Source of the DNA: Amoebidium appalachense
Lineage: Eukaryota > Ichthyosporea
Length of the DNA stretch: 64,000 bases
Reading direction: 5' to 3'
Assembly (NCBI GenBank): GCA_963693365.1
Contig: CAVNZM010000004.1
Location: forward strand, 496,001-560,000
Part shown: piece by piece, positions 1 through 23,829 of the stretch
Numbering within the stretch: the first letter of the stretch is position 1
How the letters are laid out: each line of letters starts with the position of its first letter
Made by a program: the position numbers and the translations under genes
The notes under the pieces: generated by a model
Databases searched by the model: none
What the model saw: the letters and a program-made list of their open reading frames with translations, nothing else
Told to the model about the DNA's origin: nothing

Positions 1-34
1 TCCCTCTCCGGCGTCCCACCGGTCAGCTCTCTCT

Positions 35-73
<39 letters not shown>

Positions 74-714
74 CGCCCCCCCCCCCCCCCCCCCCCCCCC
101 GCGCCCCCGGGCCGCCCCCCTCCCCCCCCCCCACCCCGCCGAGCCCGCCCGCTCGCGCGCTACTTTCTAGCTCACGGACGCTTGCAGTAGTCAACACAGA
201 GGGCCGAATCACATTACTGTAGTATGACTTGCTGCGTGCAGTGCCAGCTGTCAGAAGCCTTCTACATAGAGAGAATCATCCAGCGAAAAACAGGATCGAT
301 TATTTATTAATAATATGCATACGCAGCAAATATTGATATTCACACTTTTTCAAAAAAAATCAAAAAATTTAAAGATCATGATTTGTGCATGTGTGCGTGT
401 GAATGTGTGTGCATGTGTGTGCATGTGTGTTCATGTTTGTGCATGTGTGTGCATGTGTGCGTGTGTCCGTGTGTCCGTGTACGTGTGTGTGTGTGCCACA
501 GTTTTTGTGCGCGTGTGTGCGTTCGCGTGCTTGTGCGTATGTGCGCGTGCGTGCGCGTGTGCGTGCATTGTGCGTGCGTGGGTGGGTTGGTTCCACAGTA
601 ACAGTGTTGAGGGGTGCGGCGGAGGACAGGGGAGGGGAATTCTTAGCCTCCAAGGATATGTAACCACTGGCTTACGTAAGTGGCCGGGCACTACTACGCT
701 GCGGCAACGGGGAC

Positions 715-748
<34 letters not shown>

Positions 749-1238
749 CACCACTCACTGTCTGAGCGCCAAGTAATTTACCTTCCTAGATCTATTAAAG
801 ATATTCACCAATGGAATAAAAGGAAATTCATTAGGCTCCTTCCAAATTTGCCGGGGGTTTCCACTGGAACATCACAACGAGACCCTTATAATCTGTCACC
901 AGCATGTATTATGAGTTGTTTAGGGCAATAAATAGTAAAATTTTACTCATCTATCCGTTTATGAGTGTTCTAATATGATATTTCAATACTCTTACTTTGA
1001 CACATTGCCAGGATTGCTTACTTGCTTTGTTGTTGTGCCAATATGGAAAACGTGACCTTATGCCAATTACAGCAGCTAAATTAAAATCTTAGAATTTAGC
1101 AAAAAAAAATTGCCACAAAGACAAAGTTGCACTTACTTCCGAGCGCCGAGAGCAAAAAGTTCCAGACGCCTAACCAGTTGTCAGTCATATTTTCCACCCA
1201 TCTTCACCACAACAAAACTCTACTTCCTACCCACCACC
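1..1238. other. 5' spacer, simple-sequence DNA
   Basis: No gene is supported here. Bases 39-138 are almost pure C with a few G. Bases 378-592 are alternating purine-pyrimidine TG/CG/CA text that could adopt Z-DNA. Bases 716-745 are a run of 30 A. Bases 746-1230 are ordinary AT-rich sequence that should hold the promoter and 5' UTR of the UBX gene starting at 1239. I see no clear TATA box. Confidence 0.6.
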
Positions 1239-1436
1239 ATGTCTACTCTGCAGCAGCTGCTCGACATGGGCTTTCCCGAAAACAGGGCCAAGCGCGCTGT
1301 CATAGCCTGCAAGCACGATGGTAGCATCCCCCCCTCCCCCCCCTCCCCCCCCCCCCCCCCCCCCCCCCCCTCCTCCCTCCCTCCGGCCCTCCTTCTCCAC
1401 CCTCCACACCCCCTTCCTTCCCGCGCTCCTTATCCA

Positions 1437-1475
<39 letters not shown>

Positions 1476-1767
1476 ACCTTGTCTCCTCACCTTTCCTCCC
1501 CCTTGCGTGTCCGCTTAGCTCACTTGTCTCTCTTACAGCTACCGGTCGATTTTACTGTCTGCGTGCCCTGTCCCGCCCTTCGCTTCCGGTTTGGTCAATT
1601 CGAGCCTGGAAGTCATAGCTCACCCACCCACCCACCCACCTACACACACACAAACACACACACGCACACGCACACGCACACGCACACGTGTGCATGTGTG
1701 TGTGCGCGCACACACACACACTCACACACACTCACACACTCACAGATACATACACACCATATCTCTC

Positions 1768-1802
<35 letters not shown>

Positions 1803-1915
1803 TCTCCCTCTCTCCCTCTCTCCCTCTCTCCCTCTCTCCCTCTCTCCCTCTCTCCCTCTCTCCCTCTCTCCCTCTCTCCCTCTCTCCCTCTCTCCCTCTC
1901 TCTCCCTCTCTCTCC

Positions 1916-1964
<49 letters not shown>

Positions 1965-1971
1965 TCTCTCC

Positions 1972-2032
<61 letters not shown>

Positions 2033-2483
2033 CCCTCTCCCCTCCCCCTCCCCCCTCCCTCCTCACCCTCTCGCTGTCCCTCTTTCCCCCTCAACCCCCC
2101 CTCCCCTCCCTCCTTCCCTCCCTTCCTCCTCTCTCCCTGCCTCCCATCTTTTTCTCCCTTTTCCCTTTCTACCTCCGTCTCTCAGTGTCCCACTTTTGCT
2201 CCAATTCTCCATCTTGCTGTCTCTCTCGCACCCTCACACTCCTTTTCTCTTAACCGCTCACCCCGTTACCCTGTCCCTACCTCTCTTGTTCCCTCCCTTC
2301 CTCCCTGCCTCCCCTTCCCCCCTCCCTTTCCCCCCTCCTCCCCTCCCTTCACCCCCCCCTCCCTTTCCCCCCCGCCCCCGTCCCCTTCCCCTCCTTCCCC
2401 CTTTCTACCCTTTCATCCCTCCCCCTCTCCCACCCAAACTCTCCACCTACCCCCACCCCCCACCCCCCACCCCACCACCACCC

Positions 2484-2519
<36 letters not shown>

Positions 2520-3502
2520 CCTGAGGATGGGCTCTGCTTATGACGCATACTGTGCACATGGCTGATGTTGCATACTTGAATGTTTGCCTTTGCATGTGTC
2601 CTGCACCTTGCTTCTCGTCGTGTATGCGTACTTCGTACCGTGTTCCGCATTCAAACCCCCCCACCCTCATACAGTTGGTGCGTGTGTGGACTGGCTCAGC
2701 AACAGCATGGACAACGAGGCCCTAGACGGCCCTCTGACGTCAGAGGAGGAGGCCAAGTTGCAGGGCAAGGTGGGGGGGGCAGGTGCCGTGCTGGGGGCAA
2801 AGGGGGAGGCAGAGGCACAGCCACAGGCAGAGGCTGCAGGGGTGCAGGCGCTGTCGCTGAAGTGCGAGGATTGTGGCAAGCTGCTCAAGTCAGAGGTGTG
2901 TGTGTTTGTGGGTGTGTGTGGGTGTGTGTGTGGGTGTGTGTGTGGGTGTGTGTGGGTGTGTGTGGGTGTATGGGTGTATTTGGGGGTGTGTGGGGGTGAG
3001 TAGGCGGCGAAGACAGGGGGGGGGGGGGGGGGGGGGGAAGGGGGGGGGGGGGGGGGGAGGGTAGTAAGGTGCAAGAGGGGAGGCGGGCGAGGCTTTTGGT
3101 GGATTTTCCTTCGTGTCCTGTTGTGGTTGAGGGGTTGTGTGTGTGTGTGGTGGTGGGGGGGAGGGGGGGGGGGGGGGGGGGGGGGAGGGGGGAGGGGGGA
3201 GGGGGAGGGGGGAGGGAGGAGGGGGGGCAGGTGGAAGAGGGGGGAGGTGGGGGATCCGGAGGGGTTTAGAATGTGGGTGGTGGGAGGTGGTTGATGCAAA
3301 TGAAAGGCCGGACCAAGCTTTTTGCGTCTCTCTGTTGTGTTTTTTCTTCTTGCCCCTTTCCTTGTTCATTGTGCTCTATGGCCATGTGTGTGTTTTTGGG
3401 GGGAGGGTGGGGGGGGTTGATGATAGTTTATTGAGTTATTGGTGCATTCTTACCACAAAGTGAGGGAGGGGCAGTTGGTATGTGGCTATATGTTTTTTTT
3501 TT

Positions 3503-3533
<31 letters not shown>

Positions 3534-3651
3534 GGAGGAGGGGGAGGGAGGGAGGTAGTGTGCTGGTTTGTGTGTTCATATGCGTGTGAAAGGCAGAATA
3601 GGGTGGCTTCCCTGGGAGAATGGGCAGAGAAGGGGAGGGGTGTGAGGGGAG

Positions 3652-3683
<32 letters not shown>

Positions 3684-6090
3684 TAAGGGGGGAGGGGAGG
3701 GAGGGAGAATAATGCTGGTGTGCACTGTAAGTTGCACCTGCACAACACCTCACCCCCCCCCTCTATTGTCTCTGCCACCTACTTCTTCCCTTATCTCCGC
3801 CAGCAACCACCCCCACCACCTCACACACACCACACACCCCCCAGCTCGATGCCCAGGCGCATGCAGCACGCACACAGCACACCAACTTCAGTGAGAGCAC
3901 GGAGGAGATTAGACCCCTGACGGCCGAGGAGAAGGCTGCGCAGTTGGCCAAGTTGCAGCAGAGAATGGCTGAAAAGAGGGCGGCTAGGGAGGAGGCTGAG
4001 AAGAAGGAGGTGTGTGGGTAATGTCACTGTGTGCACGTCACTGTGTGCATGTCACTGTTTGCACTACACCATGTCATTGTGTGCGTAGCACTGTGTTGTG
4101 TGTTGTGTTCAGACCTGTCCCCCCCCCTCCTCCTCCTCCCCTGCCCTCTCTCTCTCTCTCTTGACCCATCTGTCTTCATCCACCCACATCCTCACCATGA
4201 GTCGTTTTAAAACACCTCCCTAGGCTTCTCACCTCATCTCCTTTATACTTCCAGGTCGCGCGCGGGGAGGGGGGGGGGGGGGGGAGAAGGGGAGGGGAGG
4301 GGAGGGGGGGGGGGGTCCTTAAGAAGCCACCCCCCCCCTCCCCTCCCCCCTGTCCCTCAAAACACACACACACACACAAATCCATCCGTCACGTATCTTT
4401 TGCTGCCATGTTCCTTCCTCAATAGGCGAGCTGCCTGTGTTGCAAAACTATCCGTGTATGTATGTGGTTGCATGCCAGTCTATGTGCAGCTCTCTTCTTT
4501 GTGTGCACTCTCGTACTTGGTATATTGTGTCACATTCTTAGCCCTCCTCCCCCTCCCCTCCCACCCCGACCCCCACCCGCCTCCCCTCGCCTCCTCTCCC
4601 CACTCCTCACATCCCCCCGCCCCACCGCCCACCCCCTTCAACCATTTGGCCCTTCTGTCCCTCATCTCCATCTCCCCCAAAACACACACCCACACACCAC
4701 CACAACCACCACCCCCCCACTCACCCCCTTCATCCATTTGCCCCTTCTATCCCTCATCTCTCTCTCTCTCTCTCTCTCCCCCCCCTCCCCTCCCCCTCCC
4801 CCCCCCTCCCCCCTTCATAGGCGATCGAGAAGGAGAAGATGCGGCGCAAGCAGGGCAAGGAGATGGTCAGTGCCAAGGAGTACTACCAGCAGGAGCAGGC
4901 ACGTAGGGCTGCAGAGGAGATGCAGCGGCAGAAGAGGGAGGATGCACTGGCCAAGCAGAGGCTCAAGGAGGAGATAGCAAGAGATAGGGCTGCACGGGCA
5001 GCGTATGTTCCACCTGACCAGGCCTTCCTTTTTTATGTTATTGAGACACATAGCAGAACCCCACTCTTCTCTTTGCCCACCTTTTCCGTTATCAAACACA
5101 CAGAAGAACCCCACCTCATTTAACCTTTTCAGTGTTCCTAACTTCCCAACAAAGGCACCTTGGGTAGTTGCGGATTGAGCTGTTTGCCGAGGGCGGACAA
5201 CACCCACATTAGCACATTTAACCTTTTCAGTGTTCCTAACTTCCCAACAAAGGCATTTTGGGTAGTTGCGGATTGAGCTGTTTGCCGAGGGCGGACAACA
5301 CCCACATGAGCACATGCACATGGATATGCCCGCTTGCACAAAGCACACGCATGCACAGACCCACACATACCGGAGATCGGTGTTTCCAGTCTTGCCAGCA
5401 CAAGTTTGACCTACAACCAGCAAACCCATCATGTCCATGCATGGCCCACCATCCGCACATGCACACCACAGCCGGACACGTACAGAATCTTTCTCGATTT
5501 CTGCATACCTACAGGCCTACCTCCTCCTCCTCCCCCCCCCCCCCCCCCCCCAAAAACACACACACACACACACAAACACCGCTGCCACTACCATCCCGAT
5601 GCCCCCATCGCCACCCCACCCGACCTTTACGATCACCACCACTTAAGGCACTTTCCTGCCCTTGCAACACCCCTCACACACCACACATATCCATTCCCTT
5701 ACTCCCACAAGCCCACCACGCACTTACCCCCTCTCTCTCCCCAACAGCAAAGATGCCGCTGAAAAGAACCACCCTGCTCCTGCCACCGCCACCACACCAG
5801 CCCCATCCACCCACCAACCACCAGCCAACACCGCCCCCGCCCCAGCCAAAGAATACTCAGAGGCCAAACTTCAACTGCGCCTACCTACAGGCACCCTCAC
5901 ACACGTGTTTGCAGCCAGCGACCCACTCAGTGCTGTTGAATCGTTTGTTCTGCAAAACATGCCTGGGCATGTGACCCTTCAGACTACATTCCCTCGTAAG
6001 GTCTATGGGCCGGCTGACATGCAGAAAACACTGAAGGAGAATGGTTTAGTGCCTTCTGCTGTGTTGGTGGTGGCGGTGGCTAAACCATAG
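1239..6090 (+). CDS. UBXN1-like: UBXN1/SAKS1-like UBA-UBX protein, 5 exons
   Basis: Exons 1239..1320, 2675..2895, 3845..4009, 4821..5002, 5748..6090; all introns GT-AG and phases join to 330 aa. Residues 2-41 form a UBA ubiquitin-binding domain (LLDMGFPENRAKRA, then ACVDWL across intron 1). Residues 91-113 form a small zinc finger, C91-x2-C94 and H107-x5-H113, split by intron 2 and followed by NFSESTEEIRPLT, the pattern of insect and fungal homologues; the finger is absent from vertebrate UBXN1 as I recall it. Residues about 120-215 are a charged coiled coil, then an Ala/Pro linker. Residues about 252-330 are a UBX domain with FPR at 298-300, the p97/Cdc48-binding loop. Family role: links ubiquitylated clients to the p97 segregase in cytosol and at the ER. 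The start is the only Met directly before the UBA domain. Confidence 0.93.
1321..2674 (+). repeat. Intron 1 of the UBX gene, pyrimidine-rich
   Basis: The intron is almost entirely pyrimidine. It has C-runs at about 1337-1371 and 1440-1473, (CA)n text at 1621-1760, a long CT/CTCTCCC tract at about 1770-2035, then mixed C/T to a C-run ending near 2518. Long frames on both strands encode only Pro/Ser/Leu or Arg/Glu repeats and are not genes. Confidence 0.85.
2896..3844 (+). repeat. Intron 2 of the UBX gene, G-rich
   Basis: Begins with (TGTGGG)-like repeats directly at the donor (2896-3002). Then come long G-runs at about 3017-3057, 3148-3240, 3516-3534 and 3655-3682 that could form G-quadruplexes on the coding strand. 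It ends in a CA/C tract before the acceptor AG at 3843-3844. Confidence 0.8.
5118..5313. repeat. 98-bp tandem duplication in UBX intron 4
   Basis: Copy 1 is 5118-5215 and copy 2 is 5216-5313, with a handful of substitutions. Each copy carries the same text around AACCTTTTCAGTGTTCC and GCGGATTGAGCTG. A recent local duplication with no coding content. Confidence 0.9.
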
Positions 6091-6393
6091 TGGGAGATAT
6101 GGGGAAAATCTAGGGTTATGAAGGTTGGTGTGGGTTGGGAGTTGGGATTGTATTTGAGTGGGGGATATGGGTATTGTACACTTGTGCAATTTGATGTACG
6201 TGTGTGTACAAACACGGCCACACAACATCCGCATTTCTTACCATGCCTTGTTTTATCTGGTGCAGTATGTACGTTTGTACTTAGTAATACAACGCCGCCG
6301 TATTTGAGATTCACTTGTTGCAGTCTTGACTTGTGTATTTACAGCACCACGCGTATGCCTTAGCTTTAGCATGAGAAAGAGGAACCAAAGAAA

Positions 6394-6399
6394 AATAAA
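6394..6399 (+). terminator. AATAAA poly(A) signal of the UBX gene
   Basis: Canonical AATAAA about 300 bases after the UBX stop codon and before the palindromic telomere-like element. Confidence 0.65.
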
Positions 6400-6438
6400 G
6401 AATACAACCACAGCAAGGCAGTGCTTTTTGGTCACGAG

Positions 6439-6498
6439 CGAGCACTTAGTCTAGACTAACCCTAAACCCTAACCGAGCACTTAGTCTAGACTAAGTGC
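6439..6498. repeat. Direct-repeated palindrome flanking telomere-like CCCTAAACCCTAA
   Basis: A 21-bp sequence at 6439-6459 recurs exactly at 6474-6494. Between them, 6460-6473 reads CCCTAAACCCTAAC, one to two telomere-type units mixing TTTAGGG and TTAGGG forms. The second copy extends into a perfect 22-bp palindrome at 6477-6498 centred on TCTAGA. It lies between two convergent genes. Confidence 0.85.
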
Positions 6499-6499
6499 A

Positions 6500-7359
6500 G
6501 GACCCCCCTCCCCCCCTCGCCCCTTCCCTCTAATACATACACACACACACAAATACACAACGTGCGCGCACAGAAATGCACATGCGCATGCGGCACACGC
6601 ACACGCACACGCACACGCACACCTTATGCACACTCACACGGACATGCCCCCGCGCTTAACACACACACACACAAGGTTAACACGCACACACACACAAGGT
6701 TAACACGCATACACACACTCCCACACACACGCACACGCACACACACGTGCGCGCACACACCACATTTGGCTCTGTCCAGCCCGCCATGTTTCCTTCATGC
6801 AATCAACCATACACACACACAGAAAGCTCTTCCGGAATGTGTGTTTTACCCCTGGGCCAACACCGTGGCACACGTACGGGCACGTAAGCGTACAAGCACG
6901 CACGTGCCCCCATCAAGTCCAAATGCAGCACTGCGCATGCATGCCATTCGAAGCGCGATGTGATTCACGGAAGGTCTAGGTTGCAGGCGGCTCTGATAAC
7001 ACGTGGTCAATATTGGCAGCAACAGACTGTAACAGCAGTTTATTTTTTATCTATTTACCCGAGCATAGCCCTCGAGCCAAAAAGACTTGGGATAAGTTTT
7101 CATAACAATATAAAACAGCCCTGGGGGATGCCAGCATCCCCAATACATGTATATATCAAACTGTAGTCAACGTCATTTCATGTACACATGTACATACAAT
7201 ACAACATGTTAGCACGGTGCGTAAACCGTGAACAAATGCCCAATACATCAAGCAATGGCATCATACTATGTATACTCCTAACTGCCTGTACATACATACG
7301 TGCATGACACGAGGCCAATCATAGCACAGCCCCGTGCTGTTGCCTGGTGCACCCACCAT
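6500..7359. other. Convergent spacer with CA repeats and 3' UTR
   Basis: 6540-6760 is CA-rich and includes three copies of a roughly 23-bp unit built on AAGGTTAACACGCACAC. From about 6950 to 7359 the sequence is ordinary and probably the 3' UTR of the minus-strand PI-PLC fusion gene. TTTATT at 7039-7044 (AATAAA on the minus strand) is the likely poly(A) signal, about 315 bases past its stop. Confidence 0.6.
7039..7044 (-). terminator. Likely AATAAA poly(A) signal of the PI-PLC fusion
   Basis: Plus-strand TTTATT is AATAAA on the gene strand, about 315 bases after the stop codon. It is the nearest such hexamer I noticed. Confidence 0.45.
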
Positions 7360-18152
<10,793 letters not shown>

Positions 18153-19418
18153 TTCACGTGCGTTGACGCCTATGTGCGCCGGTATGTGGGATTGTGTGTG
18201 TGTATTTGTGCTTGCGTGTGTGTGTGCTTGTGTGTGGGTGGGTGTAGGTGCGTAGGTGTAGGTGCGTGTGCGTGAAAGCTATACACGTGTCTCCCGGTGT
18301 TTTGTAGGTGCCCACATGGGCATCTTTGTGTGTGTGTGTGGCCGTGGTTTGTGTATCCCAAAAGTTCCTTCCGCTTGGTGAAGTCCCTGCGTGCCTCCGC
18401 CCACACCTAGCTCCGCCTTGTGTTGCGGTATATAAGCCTCTGTGTGTGTGTCTCCACAAAGCAAACGAAACGGTGGAAAAGTGTGAAGCAATGGCAAGCC
18501 TTGAGACAGACAAAATCGCTGACACGTTTGGACCTCTAAGCTTGCTTGCTAAGTGAGCTTATACGAGCTATGTGAATGAGGAAATAAAACGTATGAACGG
18601 GCGTGGGTGGGCACAAGTATATATATATCCTGTATACAGAAACGTGTGTACAACAGTGCAGGGTGAGGCTTTGTGTGCGTGTGTGTGCCTGCCTGCCTGC
18701 CTGCCTGTGTGCATGACTGTGAGTGTGGGCTATCTCGGCTCGGCCTATCTGCGGTTTTCAATAGTCGATTGTCATCTCCGAGATTTTCGAGCCCCGGAGC
18801 AACGGTTGCCAGTGGCATTCCACAAGATCATAATTCTTTTGGGGTTCTATGTACTTCGAGTTAGATAGAAATTCTATACTAGAGAATTAAAACAGTATAA
18901 TGATACCAAATAGAGCAATATCATAACATTCATGTATAAATTAGAATAAATTTATATTTTACTGTAACCTATAGCATTAGAATTCTTGCCTTTGATAGAT
19001 CATAACCACTAAACATGAGCTCAAAACACTTAGTCCCCCTTTCGTGCAAAATGTTAGGGGGACTTGCTGAGTGAGCCACTAGTGCAAGATGATTGGCCTC
19101 AAGAGATGGGGCAAAAGGGGGTAAAATGTTTCTGGTCAGATGGGCATAGAACGGGAGCATACGATAGTAACGATAGTGTGCGACGGTTTGTGTGTCCCCA
19201 ACTTTATGTGTGACTTGGAAAACCGGGACAAACAAGGGTTTGCCTACTTATACAGGGCATGTGCTGAGACCGAGAAAAGGAGTTACTGAAAGTGTAAATG
19301 CTCGTGACAGAGTCAAAGAGAGAACAGGTTACTACAGAGATCTGCAAAAACAAGTGAAAGAGATCTATGGGGTTTGTAGATCCAGCTTGGGGGGCAGAGA
19401 GTGGGGAACATACACACA

Positions 19419-19650
<232 letters not shown>

Positions 19651-20574
19651 CCCCCCGCCCTCCTTGCCGTTATACTCCCTCGAATCCTCTCTCCCTCCCT
19701 CCGTGCGTCCGTTAACTCCCCCCCGGGTCCCCCCACCCTCCCCCCACCCTCCCTGCACCCTCCCCCTTTCCCCCTCCCCTTTCCACTTCCTGTCTCTCCC
19801 CCTTCCACACTTCAAGCTTCCTCCTTTTTCCCTCCCTCCCTCCCCTCCCTCCCCCCACCCCCTCCACCCCCGCCTCTCTTGCTATTCTCCGCCCTTTCCA
19901 TCTCCCTGCTCCTCCCCTTTCCTCCCCCCCCCCTCCCCCTCCCCCCCCCCCCCCCCCCCCCCCGTCTCTCCATCTCTCCATTTATGTAGCAGAATAATTA
20001 TGTAGTAGGTGGACTTCCAAGTGGTGAAGTGTGCACATGTCAGCATCATATGTCATGTTTTGAATACAGCTGGCAAGCAACCAATTAGAACCAATAGTAA
20101 ATGGTGCACTGTTAGTAAGTAATACATGTATGTTATACAGCTGGCCCAGCAGGCGACAGGCAGAATCAGTAACCTCGTGTGGTGTGTTACGATGAAGTGC
20201 TAAGTGCATACATACTGGCATATTGGCGCATGTCACGGCGTAGACGGATCCCAAATCATGTGTTTACTGCTTGTGCAGGAGCAACACAACAATAGGCCAT
20301 GCCATGTTAGTAACACACCATGGGCAATCATGCATCCCACATTACGGTGCACCGTTCATGTTGTGTTTCCCGATTGGCTGGAGGGAGCGGCCAATAAAGT
20401 GCAATGACCTCCTGGTGTTGTGCACGTGCACTCTGGGTCAGCGGCTGAGCCCCCACTTCACCCACGCCATATATGATGATACCCGGCACATATCCATGCG
20501 CACGAAAACACTCGTTAAACCTCCTTGACGCACCCAGCGGTGGCCACACGCACAAGCACACATGTACACCGTGT

Positions 20575-20575
<1 letters not shown>

Positions 20576-20635
<60 letters not shown>
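20576..20635. repeat. (CA)n microsatellite
   Basis: About 29 CA units in the intergenic region, flanked by unique sequence. Confidence 0.9.
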
Positions 20636-20837
20636 CAGACGCACACACACAAAAAAAAAAACACTTATATACACAGACACACACACGTTTGCTAAATGCT
20701 TCTGGCCGTTTCACCCGGGGTGCAATTGTTACTAATATTCTTCTTGTGCATGCAACTCGACGTACATTCGTGCTACTTATAGCTTATGGGATCACTACCA
20801 ACCCCCCCCCACCCCCCCATCTCTCTCTCTCTCTCTC

Positions 20838-20875
<38 letters not shown>

Positions 20876-22640
20876 TTACTGTGTGTCATACCGTCCTCGC
20901 TTCCTCCCCCCCTCCCCCCCCCCCCCTCCCCCCCCCCCCCCCCCCCCCCATTGCGACCACTCGGCGTACGGCCGGTGACTACCACCAGCACCTGCAGCAA
21001 GCCCTTCACCCACCCACCCACCCACTTGATTCGACCCCGTGACACACGCACCTTTTCCCTGATATGCGGACAATGCCTTTTCATCTTTTGACCCTGCCGT
21101 CGTATTTTTTTTTTCTTTCTTTCTTTTTTTGTTTTTTCAACTTCAACTACTAAAATGGCTGGAGCTGGGGGAAGCGATCGAGGGTTAATGGGGGAATAAG
21201 GCGGGGGGGAGGGGGGGGGGAGGGGGGTTATCATGGACTCGGCACACATATGGGTTATATACACAGCTTTATTCGCCATTCAAAATGGACTGTATGCATA
21301 TATCACATTATAAATCTTTCTACATAGGCTGCAAACACACTGTAAACATATGCGACCAAAACCGACTGTACATGTCTCAGATGATGAATCTACACGTGCA
21401 GCATCTGCACCTCACAATCTACACCAGCTATATCTCGCATTCTATATTAGCTATATATGTATATTACAACAACACCTTCTGTGCGTATACATCTCACCTC
21501 TTACATTTGCATTATCGCACACTACTACATTGGCTTGACTCGCAATCCAAATTCAACAGGGCATTATCCTCATCAAAAAACGTCAAGTCTACGTTGACAA
21601 CTTACGCATGTGCAAGGTTGAAATCACTGTCACCTTTGTTCACAGTCTACATACACCAGAGTGCAACGTCCGATTGGTCTACTCATTCTCCGCTAGTTAT
21701 GGGGCAGGTTTTGGTTTAGTGCACTATTGAAAATACAGAACCCTGCTACCTTGGGGGCAGCCGCTCATCCCCCCCCCCCCCCCCCCCCCCCTTTCCCTGT
21801 CTCTCTCTCTCTTTCCCCCCCCCCCCAAATCAATGTCCATTTTTTTGTTTGCTTGTTTGTTGGTTTTTTTAACAACAACCAAAAAAAAAAGAAGGAAGAA
21901 AAAAAAGAAGAAAAAAACACAGCCGCCCTCTCGCCAGCAGAACTCAAAGTGGTGTCACGGCAGGGACCGACCAGGGGTGTTTCCCTCCTTCCGCCTGCCC
22001 AGCAAGAGTAAGCCTGCTTAACCTCCCAGGGGGCACAGTGTGCTGGTTGCTGCAGCCACAAATATTTAATAGGTCACAGGGGGGTGGCCTACCCGCTACC
22101 TACCCGCTTTCCGTATGGTTCATCCTAAGCTGCGAAAAATGCTGTATCGTTGAGCAAAACTCTGCACCGTGATGCATACACGAACACAAACTTGCGCACG
22201 CATACATGTACACACATGCACAACAAGCCAGCAGAGGGATGTAGCACATCGAGATCGCAAGCACACACCTGCACACAAAAACGCGTGCGCACACACACAC
22301 AGGAACATTCATTCGCTTTCGCACGACCATGGTCAAAATTCCCGGACCCTGTGCTGAACTTCCGGCGTCACAGGTGACCCACAGCCATTGGCCCCTCTCA
22401 GTGAGAGGTTTGAGCGGCCCCCCCCCCCCCCCCCCTTTTTTTTTTTTTTTTTTTGTTTTGTTTTCCATTTCCTCCCTCTTTCCGTCCCTTTCTCTCTCCC
22501 TATCTCCCTCTTTCCCACTCTTTCCCCCCCCTCGTCCCCCCCTCCCCTCTCCACCCTCTCCACCCCTCTCTCTCCCTTTCCCCCCCCCCCACCTCCGTCC
22601 CCACCCCCGTCTTCCCTTTCTCCCTTCCCTACGCTACAAC

Positions 22641-22774
22641 ACACACACATGCATCTGCACATATAAGCACATGCACACACATGCACACACATGCACACAC
22701 ATGCACATGTACACACGCACGCACACACACACGCACACGTACACATGCCCCCCCCCCCCCCCCCCCCCCCCCCT
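22641..22774. repeat. ACATGCACAC repeats then C-run
   Basis: Roughly ten-base ACATGCACAC units, partly degenerate, run into (CA)n and then a C-run at about 22749-22773. Confidence 0.8.
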
Positions 22775-22806
22775 CACTCCCTCCCTTCCTCTCGCTCTCT
22801 CTCGCC

Positions 22807-22845
22807 TTTTTTTTTTTTTTTTTTTTTTTTTGGGGGGGGGGGGGG
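22807..22845. repeat. T(25)G(14) compound homopolymer followed by GCACGG
   Basis: A pure T-run joins a G-run with no spacer. The next bases, GCACGG, are the same as those after the T-G compound at 25343-25389. Confidence 0.9.
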
Positions 22846-23829
22846 CACGGGCTAGCTGAGGCCGGCTGGGCAGAAGTGTGGCAGCAGTTGCCCTGGAGGG
22901 TTGGTGGCGTCCTTTGGAGGTTGCCCCAAGGCCTGAGCCCAGGCCACAGTAGAAAGGACTCGAATATAAAGGTAATATTAGCGTGCCATTACAACCCCCC
23001 CCCCCCCCGGCCCCCCCCTTGGTGGATTCTTTTTTCCAACACATGTGGCAACATTCGCAACCTTTCTTCTATTGAGTGATATACAGTGCTGGTTGCTAAT
23101 TCCTGTATGTTTTAGTGTCGTGAATTGCATGGGGAGGGCCCATTGATGCTCCCTCGAACACAGGCCCATGCACACCTGTGCTGCTTGAATGTTGATTCAT
23201 TATTACCATCACTCGCATCCCCTTCCCCTCCACTTTCTCATGCGCTCCCCCCCCCCTCCCCCCTCCCCCCCCCCCCCCTTTTTTTTTTCCCCTCCCGTCG
23301 CGGCACACAGAACATGAGCAATTAGACACACGTACCATCATGCACGTGAATGCACACGTACCAAGCGCACACAGTCCAAACCTCAAGCCACCCACTATAA
23401 AAAAACCAAACAAGTCACGGGGCCCAAGGAGCGTACACACCCAGCACACAAACACAACTCAGCCCTCAACCCACCCACCCACCATCAAAAACCAGAATAA
23501 GCCAAGACTTGAAGAAAGAATACGACCCACCACCTACCCCAAACGCGGTGCTGAGTTTTTGCACAATATCCCCCCACCCCACCCCACCTCCTCCCACCCT
23601 CCCCCCTTTTGCTGCGCCCACTGCCCGTGCACTCACGCCCATCCTTTCACCCCCCCCGGGCTCTCCGTCGGACGCACGGCAGCACTCAGCAGGCAAGGCG
23701 CTGGGCCAGGGCAGAGGCTGGGGGGGTTGGCTGCAGGCAGGCACGTGGCCACCACAACTGCCCGTGCACACACACACCACGGGGCTGGACAACAAGGGGC
23801 ACGTGTCTGCATTGCAACTGGGTGGCAGC

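Noticed and set aside
1110-2543. A 477-codon frame rich in Pro, Ser and Leu
   Set aside because: Only the first part overlaps UBX exon 1; the rest is intron 1 pyrimidine repeat, with a good donor at 1321 and an acceptor at 2674.
18308-18556. Small plus-strand frame ending MASLETDKIADTFGPLSLLAK with an AATAAA nearby
   Set aside because: Mostly GT-repeat translation; the last 21 residues show no homology I recognise, and it overlaps the promoter area of the PI-PLC gene.
21285-21719. 144-codon plus-strand frame in the 8-kb spacer
   Set aside because: Composition is His/Tyr/Ser-rich like AT-rich random sequence, with no domain and no splice-linked neighbours.
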